Source: Nepenthes gracilis | Taxonomy: Eukaryota > Streptophyta > Magnoliopsida > Caryophyllales > Nepenthaceae | Direction of reading: 5' to 3' | Length of the DNA: 64,000 nucleotides | Assembly: GCA_033239525.1 (NCBI GenBank) | Contig: BSYO01000016.1 | Location: 9,125,045-9,189,044 of the forward strand | In this document: piece after piece, positions 33,552-46,320 of the stretch | Position numbering within the stretch: position 1 is the first letter of the stretch | Layout: each line of letters starts with the position of its first letter | Notes under the pieces: model-generated | Database searches by the model: none | What the model saw: the letters and a program-made list of their open reading frames with translations, nothing else | Told to the model about the DNA's origin: nothing | Program-made: the position numbers and the translations under genes

Positions 33552-34611
33552 TGATATATCCTTGGATCCGAATTTCGAACAGATTCGGGTTGATCTGTTT
33601 GTCTTGGTTCCGACACCGTTTCCTGAGTTGGATCCTGCACGCCACTAAAAAGAACAAAAGGTCAGCGTGTCGGCAGGATATTGTTCCACCGAAATACTCC
33701 GACGCTCAAGTCAATAAACAACCTTTAAAAAATAAGAAAGTTACTGAAAATCGAGAGAGAGAGAGTGTGTGTGTGTTTCCAGATGAAAGAGTGACAATGA
33801 TATTTTCTTAAATTTGGAAGGTGAGGAGGCAGTAAACGGCCGTGAGAGGCGCGCTTGTATGCATTAGGTTTTCTTAGTTGCCTGAGTAAGTATTTGCATA
33901 GTGAAAAGCGTTAGCAATTGAGAGCGTAAGTCCCTAAGGGCGTAGGCTATTAAAAGTGTTTGTAGCAGAAAGCGTTGGTCACAGAAAGCATGTGTCACTG
34001 AAAGCGTGTCTGGAATGAGAGTTCTAAGGCTTACTTATGGTTGAGCAGGTGATCTTCCTTCTTTGGAAGGAGTGATCCCTGTATGATTCGTTGGCTGACC
34101 TACCTTTCAGAATTGATGCCAGTTGTCAAGAGGATTGAAGTAGTTTCCTTTCATGGCGATCAGTGGCTTTCCAAATCACTCACATTCTTTCTGCGTTTTT
34201 TACCTTTGGAGCATCTCATATGGTAGGAGATTGACAAAATATGGCGCCTTCCTTACAAGAAAGGCGCCGATTTTGTCAATATCCATCTTGGGTATCAGAA
34301 AAGATCGTGGAGATTGCCAGGAGAGCCATTACTGGCCGTCTGATGAATCGTGAGCTTAAATGAGCCTGACCCGTAAAAACCTTTTTATTTTTGGCCTGTT
34401 ACTACAGTGATTCAGGTTAACGCTCGCGTTAACTGTCTGCGTGCGTTACCCGCCTTCCGGAGTCCAGACGGTCAATAATGGCGTTGACTGTCTTGGGCCT
34501 TTCACGTTTTGGGCGTTTAGGCCCAGTTGGGCTGTTTTTACGTTGACCGTTTGGCATACCTTTCAGGCCTCCGTTAACCGTGGACCGGTCCATATTCCGG
34601 TGTACCCATCA
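33552..34611 (-). mobile_element. Solo LTR of the Tat family, reverse orientation
   Basis: Read on the minus strand, it begins TGATGGGTACACCGG and ends CGAAATTCGGATCC...ATATCA, like the LTRs at 7825 and 19265. It retains the gag-proximal AGTATTTCGGTGGAACAAT-type block, the GGCGCC pair around the core promoter (about 34230-34270) and W-box pairs (34470-34560). It is flanked by TATAT on both sides (33547-33551 and 34612-34616), so it is a true solo LTR formed by recombination between the two LTRs of one insertion. Confidence 0.88.
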
Positions 34612-36690
34612 TATATAATACATATATTTAATTTCATAGTCATATAACATGGTTTTTATTATTTTTTGTGCAGCATTTAACTAGCATGTGAGCCACCATT
34701 CAAATGCTATACTGTTAGCTGTTAGCTGTTAGCTGTTAGCTGTGTTTGAATAAAATTTGAATGTCAATGTGTGAATGGTTAGTTATGAGTTTTTCATCCT
34801 TATATGGTATAAATCTATTTTTTTATATCTTAAAAATGTATATTGTTTTACATTTGGCCTTAGGTAGAAGATTGTTTGATGTATAATATATTAATTGTAT
34901 GATAAAAATCAAAAAATTTATAATTTGTATATTCGGCATGCGATCAGCGTTGCCTAGGATGGTCATTCCAGAGTTATGTCAAGAGTATAGAATAGTAATA
35001 AAATGGGAGAGTGTCACATGTCAAGTACTTAATGTATTTGGAGAGTTGTTCCTTAGGTCTTTGGTCATTGGTTACTTTTTTTGTGTAATTTTTAAATATG
35101 TAAGTATATTCTTGATAGCTATAGATAAGATAAAAAAGACTGTATACAAATACTATGGTATCAAAAAATATAAAACTTATAAAATTTTAATATGGTCTAT
35201 AATTATTCGATATTAGTTCTCATATCTCGATAAATTGAGATCTATAATCATAGATGGATGCTTATAGCCCTGTGAATAACGCACAATAGGATATCTAAAG
35301 ATATCACACCAGGGAATATTGCATTGACATGTGAATTTAAGTATAATATTCTGTTTTTTATTTGGGCATGGCTTTTGATTAGACCACGAGAATACAAGCT
35401 TGACAAATTCTAGGTTTAACTTAAATGGATAATGAAAATATTGATCATGTGAATTGAGTTCTATACTTGTATATAACGAGGGGTAATGTATCATGAGACT
35501 GTAGAGTTAGTTGTTTGTTAAATTTATAAATATTAATACATTGTAGATGTTATTCAGTCGTTAGTGCGTAGGGTATAATCATTAGTTTATAGTGATAGGA
35601 TAAGATTATTATGATATCTAATATAATTATAACATTTGTTAAAATAAATTCAATGGAACCTATATGTCTATTGATATTTAAATTCGATAGAATTTTGATT
35701 ACTTTTTTGATATTTGGATTTGATGGAAATCCTTATTAGATGCTGTTATAGCTTTTGAATCATGGTTATAATATAAGTGGAGTAACAGATAGCTAATGAT
35801 TGATTGAATGTTATTATTGCCCTGGTATATTTGATATTATTCTCCTGAGATATTTTATTAAATTATGATAATATTGATTATATCATTTATTAGACATTTG
35901 GTATATTATTACAAGTTTTTTGCTTCAAAATAGAGTAAGTTGATAATGTATTGGTAAAAATTATTTATTTACCATTGAGATTTTATGTAGAGCGATAATT
36001 TCAAAATCTAAAAGCATTATTTTAAGAAATAGGGGATTTTTTTTTTTCGTTTTAATAAATGTTGGATAATATGTCAAAATTGCATTACCTTTAGTTTTAC
36101 TTTGTATAAACATATATGTGATTTCTAATTTTAAGAAGCTTGATATTTATAATAGATATTTTATTTATAATATATTAATGATAAACATTCATAATTTGAA
36201 TTTTTCTTTATGGTCAACTCGGGTCAAGTCTAGTAATTTGGGTTTGGTTGCCACAAAGCAGATTTGATGTTGGGGGATTTAAAGAAAATTAGTAGAAGCT
36301 TAATGAGAAAAATAGACATGAGATAGCAAATTCAGTATTTTACTAAGACTTAAAATAACTATCCCGAATTTAAGTTGATTATGTTTCATCTCTTTCTTAG
36401 AGAAAAACGATCAAATGAAATTTTTTAAAAATTTTTGATGAGCAAAGAATATTTTAATGGTGAAGTGACATTATGTACTATAATATTAATTTTTAATATA
36501 TTATTTGCCTTTTATAAGTATAAATTAATTCATGCGAATCGATTCAATAATACAACGAAGTATTATTAACTGTGTTTTGTATTAATAAAATTAAATTTGA
36601 ATATTCAATAAAAATAAAATTATTTATCTATTATTACATGTTTCATATAATAAACAATTAATAAGATTGATATAATAATTACGAGTTTTT
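34612..36690. other. AT-rich intergenic DNA with a small minisatellite
   Basis: No gene recognised. A 7-bp repeat (GTTAGCT, about five copies) lies at about 34707-34741. The longest frame (34899-35216) is AT-driven and has no recognisable domain. Confidence 0.55.
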
Positions 36691-37096
36691 TGTTAGCAAT
36701 TTATGTGGCATAACAACCACAAATGCGGAATGAAGGATCGCGTACAAATCTCCGACCATTTGCCTTACTCTATTTTTTTGGATCTGGATTCACCTGATTT
36801 TGAACTTCTAGACACTTCTTTCCTCTTCTAGACGGTGTATTGTAGAGAATGGGTGCCAAGGATAAAACCAATTATCATAATTTATAAGGCAATTTTATCA
36901 ATTGCCTTCATTGATTATTACCAACGAAAAGCCAAAGAAAATGAAAGGGGCTCAATGAAGGGTCATCAACAATTAACATGGGCCACACTTATTACTCCAA
37001 TTGCAACTGATGAGATAATGCAACGTGAGTGAAGGAATTCCAGCAGCCAAACTAAAATGTCGGCCATTTACGTTGGAGCAACTGTAGTATTTAACA
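36691..37096 (-). repeat. Copia LTR, downstream (3') copy
   Basis: 406 bp, starting TGTTAAATAC and ending ATTGCTAACA on the minus strand. The internal side carries the purine-rich GGGCCAAGTAAGAGAA (plus 37097-37112 reversed) as the polypurine tract. Confidence 0.85.
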
Positions 37097-37439
37097 TTCT
37101 CTTACTTGGCCCATGTTTTATTTGATATGATAATTAAACTCAGAAATTCTCAACCTTAAGAAATAAATATATGAATTATGGCGATAAGTCCTCTAATAAT
37201 GAGCAATATCTTCCATGTATTATAATATATTATATTTTTCAAGACATATCTGTATTTGGTAATATTATTTTATGAATAAACATTATATTTATTCTTTGTC
37301 TAACAATTAATAATATTCTCAAATCAACTAATGTGTACACTAAATTTTAAAAAATATCACAACAAATAAGTAGAAATTTTATTAAATATCATTGTTCATA
37401 CAATGAAAATTATAATATGAAATTTAATCCCATTCTTGT

Positions 37440-40400
37440 TATAAGATCTTTGAACCTCAATGGTAACATGCCTTTTGTCAAATAATCAGCGATCATCAAT
37501 TCAATACTAATATGCTCAATAGCAATTTTTTTTTTCCTTTAATGCGCTCCTTTATGGCTAAAAATTAAATGTCGATATATTTATTTCAACTACTACTTTT
37601 ATTATTTTTAATTAGGAAAACAGTAACTGAATTATCGTAATATATCTTTAATAGTCTTGAGATGGAATCAACCACTCTAAGCCTAGATATAAAATTTCTC
37701 ATCTATATACCATATTTTGTAACCTCAAATACAAAATAAGCAACGAACTCGACTTCCATAGTGGAAGTAGTAATCAAGGTCTGCTTTGTACTCCGCCAGG
37801 ATACAACTCCATCGATAAATATAAATATGTAACCAGATGTTGATTTATGTGAATCAATACATCCAACAAAATTTAAATCGGAGTACCCTAATACTTCCAA
37901 ATCGTTGGTCCGTCTATATGTAAGCATATAGTCTTTGGTGCCTTGGAGATACCTCATTACTTGCTTAACAGCTTTTCAGTGTTCAATACCTAGATTACTC
38001 TAAAATCTTCCCAACATTCCAATTGCAGATGCGATGTCAGATCTTGTACATACCTAAGCATATATCAAACTTTCAACAGTGGAAGCATATTGAATGTTTT
38101 TCATCTGTTCTCATTTAAAATTAATTTTCTGGTATTGGCTCAAATTGAACCTAACACCCTTCACGATAGGTGCTACACTTGGTGAAAATCTTTTATCCGA
38201 AATTTCTATAAAATTTTATTGATATAGGTCTCTTGAGACAAACCTAAAATACATCGTGGTCTGTCTTTGTCTCGATGTATCTTAATGCCAATGACATAAG
38301 ATGCATCACTCATATCTTTCATTTCAAATTTATCAAAGAGAAATTATTTCACCTCATACAACAAACCCTTATCATTAGATGCAAGTAAAATATCATCGAT
38401 ACACAAAATAAGAAAATAAATTTTACTTCTATTGACCTTCTAGTATATGCATTAATCCAAAATATTCTTTTCAAAATCAAATGAAGAGATAATATTATCA
38501 AATTTTAAATACCATTGATGAAAGGCTTGTTTTAATCCATATATGAATTTTTTAAATTTGCATATCAATTGCTCACCATCACTAGAGGAGAATCATTTTG
38601 ATTGTTTCATATAAACATCTTCCTCTATATCACCATTTAGAAATACTGTTTTTACATCCATTTGTTATAATTTCGTATCAAAATGAATAACCAATACTAA
38701 AATAATGCGAAGAGAATCCTTTTTAAATATAGAAGAAAAAGTCTCTATGTAATCAATTCCCTCTTTCTGAGTATATCTCTTAACAACAAGTCTCGTTTTA
38801 TATCTTTTGATATTACCTAATGAGTCTTTCTTTATCTTAAAGACCCATTTACATTCTATAACTTTCGTCCATTTATGCAACTCAATAAGATTTCAGACTC
38901 TATTACAACTCATGGAATCCATCTCTTCCTTCATAGTATTGTACCATAATTATGACTCATTACAACTTATAACTTGTGAAAACGTTTTAATATCATTTTC
39001 GGCTCCAATATTGTAGTAGACTCCTGTAGATATATAATGAAGTCATCATGAATTGTTGACTTTCTCATTCTAGAAGACTTTCTTAATATTGTATTATCAT
39101 TCTCAACAGAAGTATATTATACAATTATTTCAAATAAATCTTAAATTTTATGGTCAATTAGAAAATGTTTAGCATTTTATAAAATGATATTGATTGATTG
39201 TTCAGTACTAATTTTATCTTGAGGGGTATTGTGTACAACAATCAATCCATCATTTAAAGTGAAAGGTTAAGAAACCAAATGATCATTATCAGAGATAATA
39301 TTTCTGGATCGCTTTCTCCCACTTATTAAGTCATTCTCAAGAAATTTTACATTTCTTGATTCCATAATACTACTGCTATGAGATGGATAGTAAAATCTGT
39401 ATCCTTTGAACCGTTCAGCATATCTAATGAAAAATCCACTGATGGTCCTTGGATCTAACTTCTTCTCATATGGATTATAAACTCTTATTTCAAATGAGTA
39501 TCCTCATATGCGTACATGTCGCAAACTCGATTTTTAACCTTTCCATAACTCAAAGGGAGTTTTTGGAACAGCTTTTGTTGGGATCCGATTTAATATATAT
39601 ACTGTCATTTTAAGAGCTTCACTCCACAAGAATTTTGAAAGATCATAGTTGCTAAGCATACTCCTTACCATATCCAATAATGTTCAATTTTTTCTTTCTA
39701 CTATACCATTTTGATCGGAGAACCAAGCATAGTATATTGGACAATAATCCCTTATTCTTGAAGAAACCTTACAAATGGACCAGACATTTGTTCATCTTCA
39801 ATATATCTTTCATAATATTCTTCACCTTTATTTGATCTCACAATCTTAATTTATTTTTCATATTATTTCTCTATTTTTACTTTAAATAATTTAAAAGTAT
39901 CTAAAGTTTTATTCTTATTATGAAGCAGGTAAAGATATATATGTCGTGAAAAATCGTCAATAAATGTGATAAAATATTTTGGGCCGTATGAGTCAATGTC
40001 AGAATTATAAATATCTATATGATGGTTTCTAATATATCTGAACTCCTCTGAATATTTTTCTTAGTCTTGTTAGTATATTTTCCTTTAATATAATCTATAC
40101 AAATCTTAAAATTAGTAAAATCTAGAATACTAAGTACTCCATCATTTACTAATCTTTTGATTCTTTTAATAGAAATATGACCTGATCTCCTATACCATAA
40201 TATAGAGGAACATTCGTTCATAACACATCGCTTAATACCAATATCAATATGTACAGTATTGAAAGAGGTATTGTTTTGTAAGTTCAAGTAATAAAGACCA
40301 TTAGATACTGTATTATTCCCAACAATACCAAATTTATAATATAAACTGAAAGATGAGTCTGAAAATATAATGGAATATCCGAAAGGTATAAGTTTTGAGA

Positions 40401-40572
40401 CTGATATCAAATTTCTGGAGAAATTTAGAATATAAAAGGTCTTTTTTAAATTCAAAGTAAAATCACTACTCAAAATTAAACTACATATTCCAATAGCCTC
40501 CACATGTGAACGCATCTTATTTTCGGAGAAAATATTTTGTTTACTGTCTACTGGCTTTCTTAGGTTTTGCAA
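37440..40572 (-). pseudogene. Copia pol remnant: pre-integrase, integrase, RT, RNase H
   Basis: At 40572-40015 the frame contains LNFSRNLISVSKLIPFGYSI, then a pre-integrase zinc motif SSILWYRRSGHISIKRIKRL (normally LWH..LGH, so one zinc-binding His is lost). RT pieces at 38880-38665 read KWVFKIKKDSLGNIKRYKTR and EGIDYIETFS. The YVDD box near 38400 reads CIDD. RNase H pieces at 37957-37703 read MRYLQGTKDYMLTYRRT and DSHKSTSGYIF. These belong to a plant copia polyprotein. Stops and shifts are frequent throughout, so it is non-functional. Confidence 0.85.
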
Positions 40573-40721
40573 GCCCTGTAAAGAATTTAAAATATGGACT
40601 ATAAAATCATAATCAATCTACTATGTGTTATGAGAAATATTAAGTATATTAGATTCATAACATACAAAAGAGAATGGATTACCTTTCTTCTCAAGCCAAT
40701 TTTGATATTTGATATAATCCT

Positions 40722-41400
40722 TCTTGACGTGTCACTTCTTTTTGCAGAAGAAGCATTTGGATTCTTTCTTGAGATCAGATTGATGAGGTGTCTTACCTTT
40801 CCCCTTCTTTTTTGTTTGAGCCTTATACTTTCCTTTTTTGAACATAAATACGTTTTCACTTTGTTCCATCATAAGTCGTCCTTCCTCTTGAATATACATG
40901 GTCATAGGTTCATTGATCAACCATTTATCTTTATGTGTGTTATAAGATATTTTGAAAGGTCCATGTTGTGGTGAAAGCGTGTTCAAAATATAATGCACAA
41001 GGAAAGATTCAGATATTTTTACCTTCAAAATTTTCAATTGAGCCGCTATATCCCCCATCTGTATAATGTGCTCATGCATACACTTAACACTCGTAAGCCC
41101 TAAAGATGAAAATTTCATTATTAGGGTACTAGCAAGTACTTTATTTGAAATTTTAAATTATTCATCAATATCCTTCAATAAATCTCGCGCTTTATTATGC
41201 TAATCGACGGAACCATAAATACCAATAGAAATTTTAGTCTTTTTGAATATTAATTGAGACGATTAGATCGTTCCCATTATTCATAAAAAGTTACATCAAC
41301 TGGAGTGTTGGTTACAGTAAGAGCAGGTAGTTTGTCTTTTCTTATATTATAATTTATATCCATCCACCCTAAATGAAGAAAAATTTTCTCCTTCCTTACT
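40722..41400 (-). pseudogene. Copia gag remnant (copy A)
   Basis: The open stretch 41118-40732 reads MKFSSLGLTSVKCMHEHIIQ, LKVKISESFLVHYILNTLSP, and a basic tail QTKKKGKGKTPHQ leading into the zinc knuckle KCFFCKKK. This is the UBN2-type gag of copia elements. Upstream sequence to about 41400 continues the domain with breaks. A second copy lies at 43850-44510. Confidence 0.82.
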
Positions 41401-42071
41401 TTATAGTTATCACCTTTCAGTTTGAAAATTTCAAATCTTATATTGAAATATTAACAGATTAAATAATTGTATAAAAATTAAATACTTGCTTAACAAATAA
41501 TAAATGGGGTTAACAAATAAATACAGAATTATATTTTACCAAATAAAGTATACATCATGAATCAATTGATATAAAAATTACCTGTGAGCTAAATTTTTAA
41601 TTTAAGTAAATTCATATCCAATTTCATGATAAAACTATCAAATTATATTTCAATTCTTAATTTTGTGGATAAATTAAGAAAAATAATTTGATATTTTATT
41701 CTGATTAATTAATTTAATATAATAAAATTTTTTGTGGGATAAATTTTATTATATTAAAAATAATTAGCCTCAATTAATACCCTTATACTATATGTGATAT
41801 TAAAATATAATTTTATTAATTAATTGAGGATACTATGACTAATCCCTAATTAATTAAATTATATTAACCACTAGATATTATACACACATATATATATATA
41901 TATATATATAATTATATATTTTTAAACATTATATAATAAACATTATATATAATAATAAATATAAATATAATTATATATATATATATACATACATGCCTAT
42001 ACACATATTATAAAATTAATAACACGCAATTATACAATAAAAGGAATAAATCCCCACTATAATTAACAAAT

Positions 42072-42140
42072 GCGTGTTCAGCGTAGCGGTAATGCTGTTT
42101 TGGCCCAGGAGGTCCCGTGTTCGAATCCCAGCCTCCGCAC
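42072..42140 (+). other. tRNA-like unit 1 (copy A leader)
   Basis: The sequence begins GCGTGTTCAGCGTAGCGG, similar to a tRNA acceptor/A-box region, and ends with GTGTTCGAATCCC (42117-42129), matching the Pol III B-box consensus GGTTCGANTCC. Spacing is tRNA-like, but the stems are imperfect, so it is unlikely to be a functional tRNA. It could be the tRNA-derived head of a SINE. Confidence 0.5.
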
Positions 42141-42221
42141 GTGCATGTAGCATTTTTCCAATCATACTACAATATATATTGATATCATTTAAAAGGAATT
42201 AAATCCTTTATTATTAACCAA

Positions 42222-42287
42222 GCGCACGGCAGTGCAACGGTGAAGCGTTCCCCACTGCATGCCACGTCCGGAGTTCGAATCCTACTG
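42222..42287 (+). other. tRNA-like unit 2 (copy A leader)
   Basis: GCGCACGGCAGTGCAACGG followed 40 bp later by GAGTTCGAATCC (42271-42282), again an A-box/B-box-like pair. It lies 150 bp after unit 1 on the same strand, antisense to the copia element. Confidence 0.45.
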
Positions 42288-42783
42288 TAATGTGATTTTT
42301 TTCATATTTTGCTATAATAATAGGCTGAACGGTTAGGCCACGCGCATTGCAGACTGCCACGCCAATGGCCCAGGGGCACATGGGAAACCCCAGAAAGATA
42401 ACGCGAGATTTGGGTCGCGCACGAAAAATGGCCCAAGTCCAAAACCTTTTTTATTTTTTTCTATAGCAGATGACAAAATGACGCTATTCAGGATACTACA
42501 GCAGCAGACAAAAATGACGCCGTTCAGGTCGTCTTCAACCCCAGCGGGTTCGCCCGAACCCAATTTTGTCCGATTTTTAACCCGATGAAAATGACGCCAT
42601 TTTTACACCAAAATAGATAAAAAATATATGAAAATGTCAAAAATCAAAGTTTTTAATGATTTTCAGTATTCGTTTTCACCGAATCATCACAAAAATAAAA
42701 ACTTTAATAATTTTTAAAATTCAGAAAAAATGAAAAATGGTAGAACAGCAAAGGCAGAGGTACGACATCTCTCTGATACTAAA

Positions 42784-42986
42784 TGTTAGCAATTTATGTG
42801 GTATAAACAATCACAAATGCGAAATGAAAGATCGCGTACAAACCTTCAGCCATTTGCCTTGCTCTGTTTTTTCGGATTTGGATTCGCCTAATTTTGAGCT
42901 TCTGAATACTCATTTCCTCTTTCAGATGGTGTATTGTAGAGAATGAGTGTCATCGATAAAACCAATTATCGTAATTTATAAGGCAA
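42784..42986 (-). repeat. Partial copia LTR (middle copy)
   Basis: This matches the last 203 bp (minus orientation) of the full LTRs and then stops abruptly at 42986, where unrelated AT-rich DNA begins. The primer site TTTAGTATCAGAGAGAT follows on its internal side (plus 42767-42783). Confidence 0.82.
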
Positions 42987-43849
42987 AGTAAAAAATATAT
43001 ATATATTTATTTATTTATCTTAATTTTAAGGTATAAATTTTTATTATAAATCAAATTTTCTAAAACAGACAAGAACAGAAGCCGACACGAAATACAGACA
43101 CGACAATTACACGCTATCTTTCTAAAATGAAAATACGACACTTTGAGAACACAATAATTATAATCATAATTTATTATTTTTCTAATCAATGAATAATACT
43201 ATTTTAAGCTAACAGCAATAAATATGCAAATTCACTTATCGAAAGAAATATTTGTATTTCTTATTCATTCACCAAAAAAAAAAAATTCATAGGAAATTAA
43301 ACTCATATAAATAAGTTATCCTATAATAATTTTAATAATATAGTATAATAGAATAGTAATAATAATATAACTTAACTAAGTCAAAACTTAACATAGACAA
43401 TTTTTTATATATTAATCAAAATCTAGATTTTAATGTTACCACTTTATAATTAGCATAAAAGAAAAAATATATATAAGCAAAATCTTAAAAAACATGTCTC
43501 AAACATCAACACCCTAGCTTCAGGAGTGTCATTGTTTCTTAGATCTAAAATTAAGGTCGAAAAAACATATATATTTTACGTAGTTTAAAATTTATTGAGT
43601 CGGATGAATGTAAGTTCAGTTGTTTTAACAAAAAAACCAAAGTTTTGTTAGGATTTTCAGAAAATTGGGTTAGACAAATATCATTACTCTTCAACTATGG
43701 ACGAAAATATCGATATCGATATCAATCATAAAAGTATTGATATCAAACAATATATATCGACACCAAATATAATGAAGAAAATTATAAGCTGGCAGGACAA
43801 TAACACCTGATATGTCGGACAAATATTAGCTGTGACAGTAACATTTCAC

Positions 43850-44510
43850 AATATTGTTGAAGAATTAGAAAATATTGGCATCAGAAGCCTAATAAAAATC
43901 CGCTGATATTTGGAATCTTTCTTGATATCAGATTGATGAGATATTTTACCTTTTTTCTTCTTTTTGGCTTGAGCTTTAAATTTTTCTTCTTTGAATATAA
44001 ATACGCTTTCACTTTGTTCCATCATAAGCCTTCCTTCCTCTTGAATACACATGGTCATAAGTTCATTGATCGACCATTTATCTTTATGTATGTTATAAGA
44101 TATTTTGAAATGTTCGTATTGTGGTGGAAGCGTGTTCAAAATATAATGTATAAGGAAAGATTCAGATATTTTAATCTCCAAATTTTTCAATTGAGCTGCT
44201 ATATCCCTCATCTATATAATATGCTCACGCATACCCTTAACACTGGTGAGCCTTAAAGATAAAAACTTTATTATTATGGTACTAGCAAGTACTTTATCTG
44301 AAATTTTAAATTGTTCATCGATAGCCTTCAGTAAATCTTACACTTTATTATGTTAATCGACGGAATCACGAATACCAGGAGAAATTTTAGTTTTTATGAA
44401 CATTAAATTGAGACGATTAGATCGCTCCCATCGTTCATAAAAAGCTACAACAACCGGAGTGTCGGTTACAGTAAGAACATGTGGTTTGTCTTTTCTTATA
44501 GTATAATCTA
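43850..44510 (-). pseudogene. Copia gag remnant (copy B)
   Basis: The frame 44211-43846 reads LEIKISESFLIHYILNTLPP and HKDKWSINELMTMCIQEEGR, nearly the same as copy A gag. It ends in unrelated sequence near 43900 before the zinc knuckle. The rest of pol is absent from this copy. Confidence 0.82.
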
Positions 44511-45200
44511 TATCCATCCATCCTAAATGAAGAAGAATTCTCTCATTCCATACTTTATAGTTATCACCTTTTAATTTAGAAATTTCACATCTTATATTAG
44601 AAATATTAACAGATTGAATAATTGTATAAAAATTAAATACTTATTTAACAAATAATAAATAGGGTTAACAAATAAATACAGAATTATATTTTACTAATAT
44701 AAAACATACATCATGAATCAATTGATATAAAAATGATCTATGGGCTAAATTTTTAATTCAAGTAGATTCATATCCAATTTTATGATAAAACTATCAAATT
44801 ATATTTCAATTCTTAATCCAGTGGACAAATTAAGAAAAATAATTTGACATTTTATCCTAATTAATTAATTTAATATAATAATTTTTTTATGGGATAAATT
44901 TTATTATATTAAAAATAATTAACCACAATTAATATCCTTATACTATATGTGATATTAAAAGATAATTTTATTAATTAATTAAGGACGCTGTAACTAATCC
45001 CTAATTAATTAAATTATATTAACAACTAGATATTATACACATATATATATAATTATATATTTTTAAACATTATATAATAAACCTTATATATAATAATAAA
45101 TATAATTATATATATATATACATGCATATACACGCATTATAAAATTAATAACACACAATTATACAATAAAAGGAATAAATCCCCACTATAATTAACAATC

Positions 45201-45270
45201 GCGTGTTCAGCGCAGCGGTATTACTGCTTTCTCCCAGGAGGTCCCGCGTTCGAATCACGGTTGCCGCGCG
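45201..45270 (+). other. tRNA-like unit 1 (copy B leader)
   Basis: Counterpart of 42072-42140: GCGTGTTCAGCGCAGCGG, then GCGTTCGAATCAC. The stem GCAG/CTGC in the D-arm position is perfect here. The unit is conserved between both copia copies. Confidence 0.5.
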
Positions 45271-45350
45271 TGCATGCAGCATTTTTCCAATTATACTACA
45301 GTATATATTGATATCATTTAAAAGGAATTAAATCCTTTATTATTAACCAA

Positions 45351-45417
45351 GCGCATGGCAGTGCAGCGATGAAGCGTTCCCCATTGCATGCCACGTCCCG
45401 AGTTCGAATCCTACTGC
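45351..45417 (+). other. tRNA-like unit 2 (copy B leader)
   Basis: Counterpart of 42222-42287: GCGCATGGCAGTGCAGCG, then GAGTTCGAATCC. Same spacing to unit 1 as in copy A. Confidence 0.45.
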
Positions 45418-45899
45418 AACGTGATTTTTTCATATTTTGCTACAGTAATGGGTTGAGCGATTGGGTTGCGCGCGCTGCAGGCCGCCATGCCAATGGCCCA
45501 GGGGCATGCGGGAAACCCCAGAAAGATAACGCGGGATTTGGGTCGCGCACGAAAAACGGCCCAAGTCCAAAACCTTTTTTATTTTTTTTCTATAGCAGAT
45601 GACAAAACAACGCCATTCAGGATACTACAGCAGCAGACAAAAACGACGCCGTTTAGGTCGTCTTCAACCCCCAGCGGGTTCACCCGAACCCGATTTTGCC
45701 CGATTTTTAACCGGATGAAAATGACGCCATTTTTACACCAAAATAGATGAAAAATATATGAAAATGTCAAAAATTAAATTTTTTAATGATTTTTTTGCAT
45801 TCGTTCTTACCGAATCATCACAAAAATGAAAACTTTAATAGTTTTTAAAATTCAGAAAAAATAAAAAATGGTAGAACAGCAAAGGCAGAGATACGACAT

Positions 45900-45914
45900 C
45901 TCTCTGATACCAAA
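45900..45914 (-). other. Copia primer-binding site (copy B)
   Basis: On the minus strand TTTGGTATCAGAGAG directly follows the LTR end AACA, matching the tRNA-iMet primer site of plant copia elements. Confidence 0.8.
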
Positions 45915-46320
45915 TGTTAGCAATTTATGCGGCATAAACAACCACAAATGCGGAATGAAGGATCGCGTACAAACCTTCAACCATTTACCTTGCTCTGTTT
46001 TTTCGGATTTGGATTCGCCTGATTTTGAGTTTCTGAATACTCATTCCTTTTTCAGATGGTGTATTGTAGAGAATGGGTGCTAGGGATAAAACCAATTATC
46101 ATAATTTATAAGGCAATTTCATCAATTGCTTTCATTGATTATTACCAACGAAAAGCCAAAGAAAATGAATGGGGCTCAATAAAGGGTCATCAACAATTAA
46201 CATGGGCCACACTTATTGCTTCAGTTGCAACTGATGAGATAATGCAACGTGAGTGAAGGAATTCCAGTAGCCAAACTGAAACGTCGGCCATTTATGTTGG
46301 AGCAACTGTAACGTCCAACA
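45915..46320 (-). repeat. Copia LTR, upstream (5') copy
   Basis: 406 bp, starting TGTTGGACGT and ending ATTGCTAACA on the minus strand. Same length as the LTR at 36691-37096. Confidence 0.85.

Larger units (their letters stand above)
36691..46320 (-). mobile_element. Composite Ty1-copia locus: three LTR copies, one body plus one deleted body
   Basis: Read right to left: full LTR (46320-45915), primer site, leader with tRNA-like units, partial gag (44510-43850), about 860 bp of unrelated DNA, partial LTR (42986-42784), primer site, leader, gag, pol, polypurine region and full LTR (37096-36691). The outer LTRs are each 406 bp, TGTT...AACA in their own orientation, and about 90% alike by eye. 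Both sides show TTTTT next to the outer LTRs, consistent with but not proof of a target duplication. All frames are heavily mutated. Confidence 0.8.

Noticed and set aside
42072..42140. Genuine tRNA gene
   Set aside because: B-box matches but T-stem and acceptor stem do not pair well, and it lies in a repeated copia leader; called tRNA-like only.
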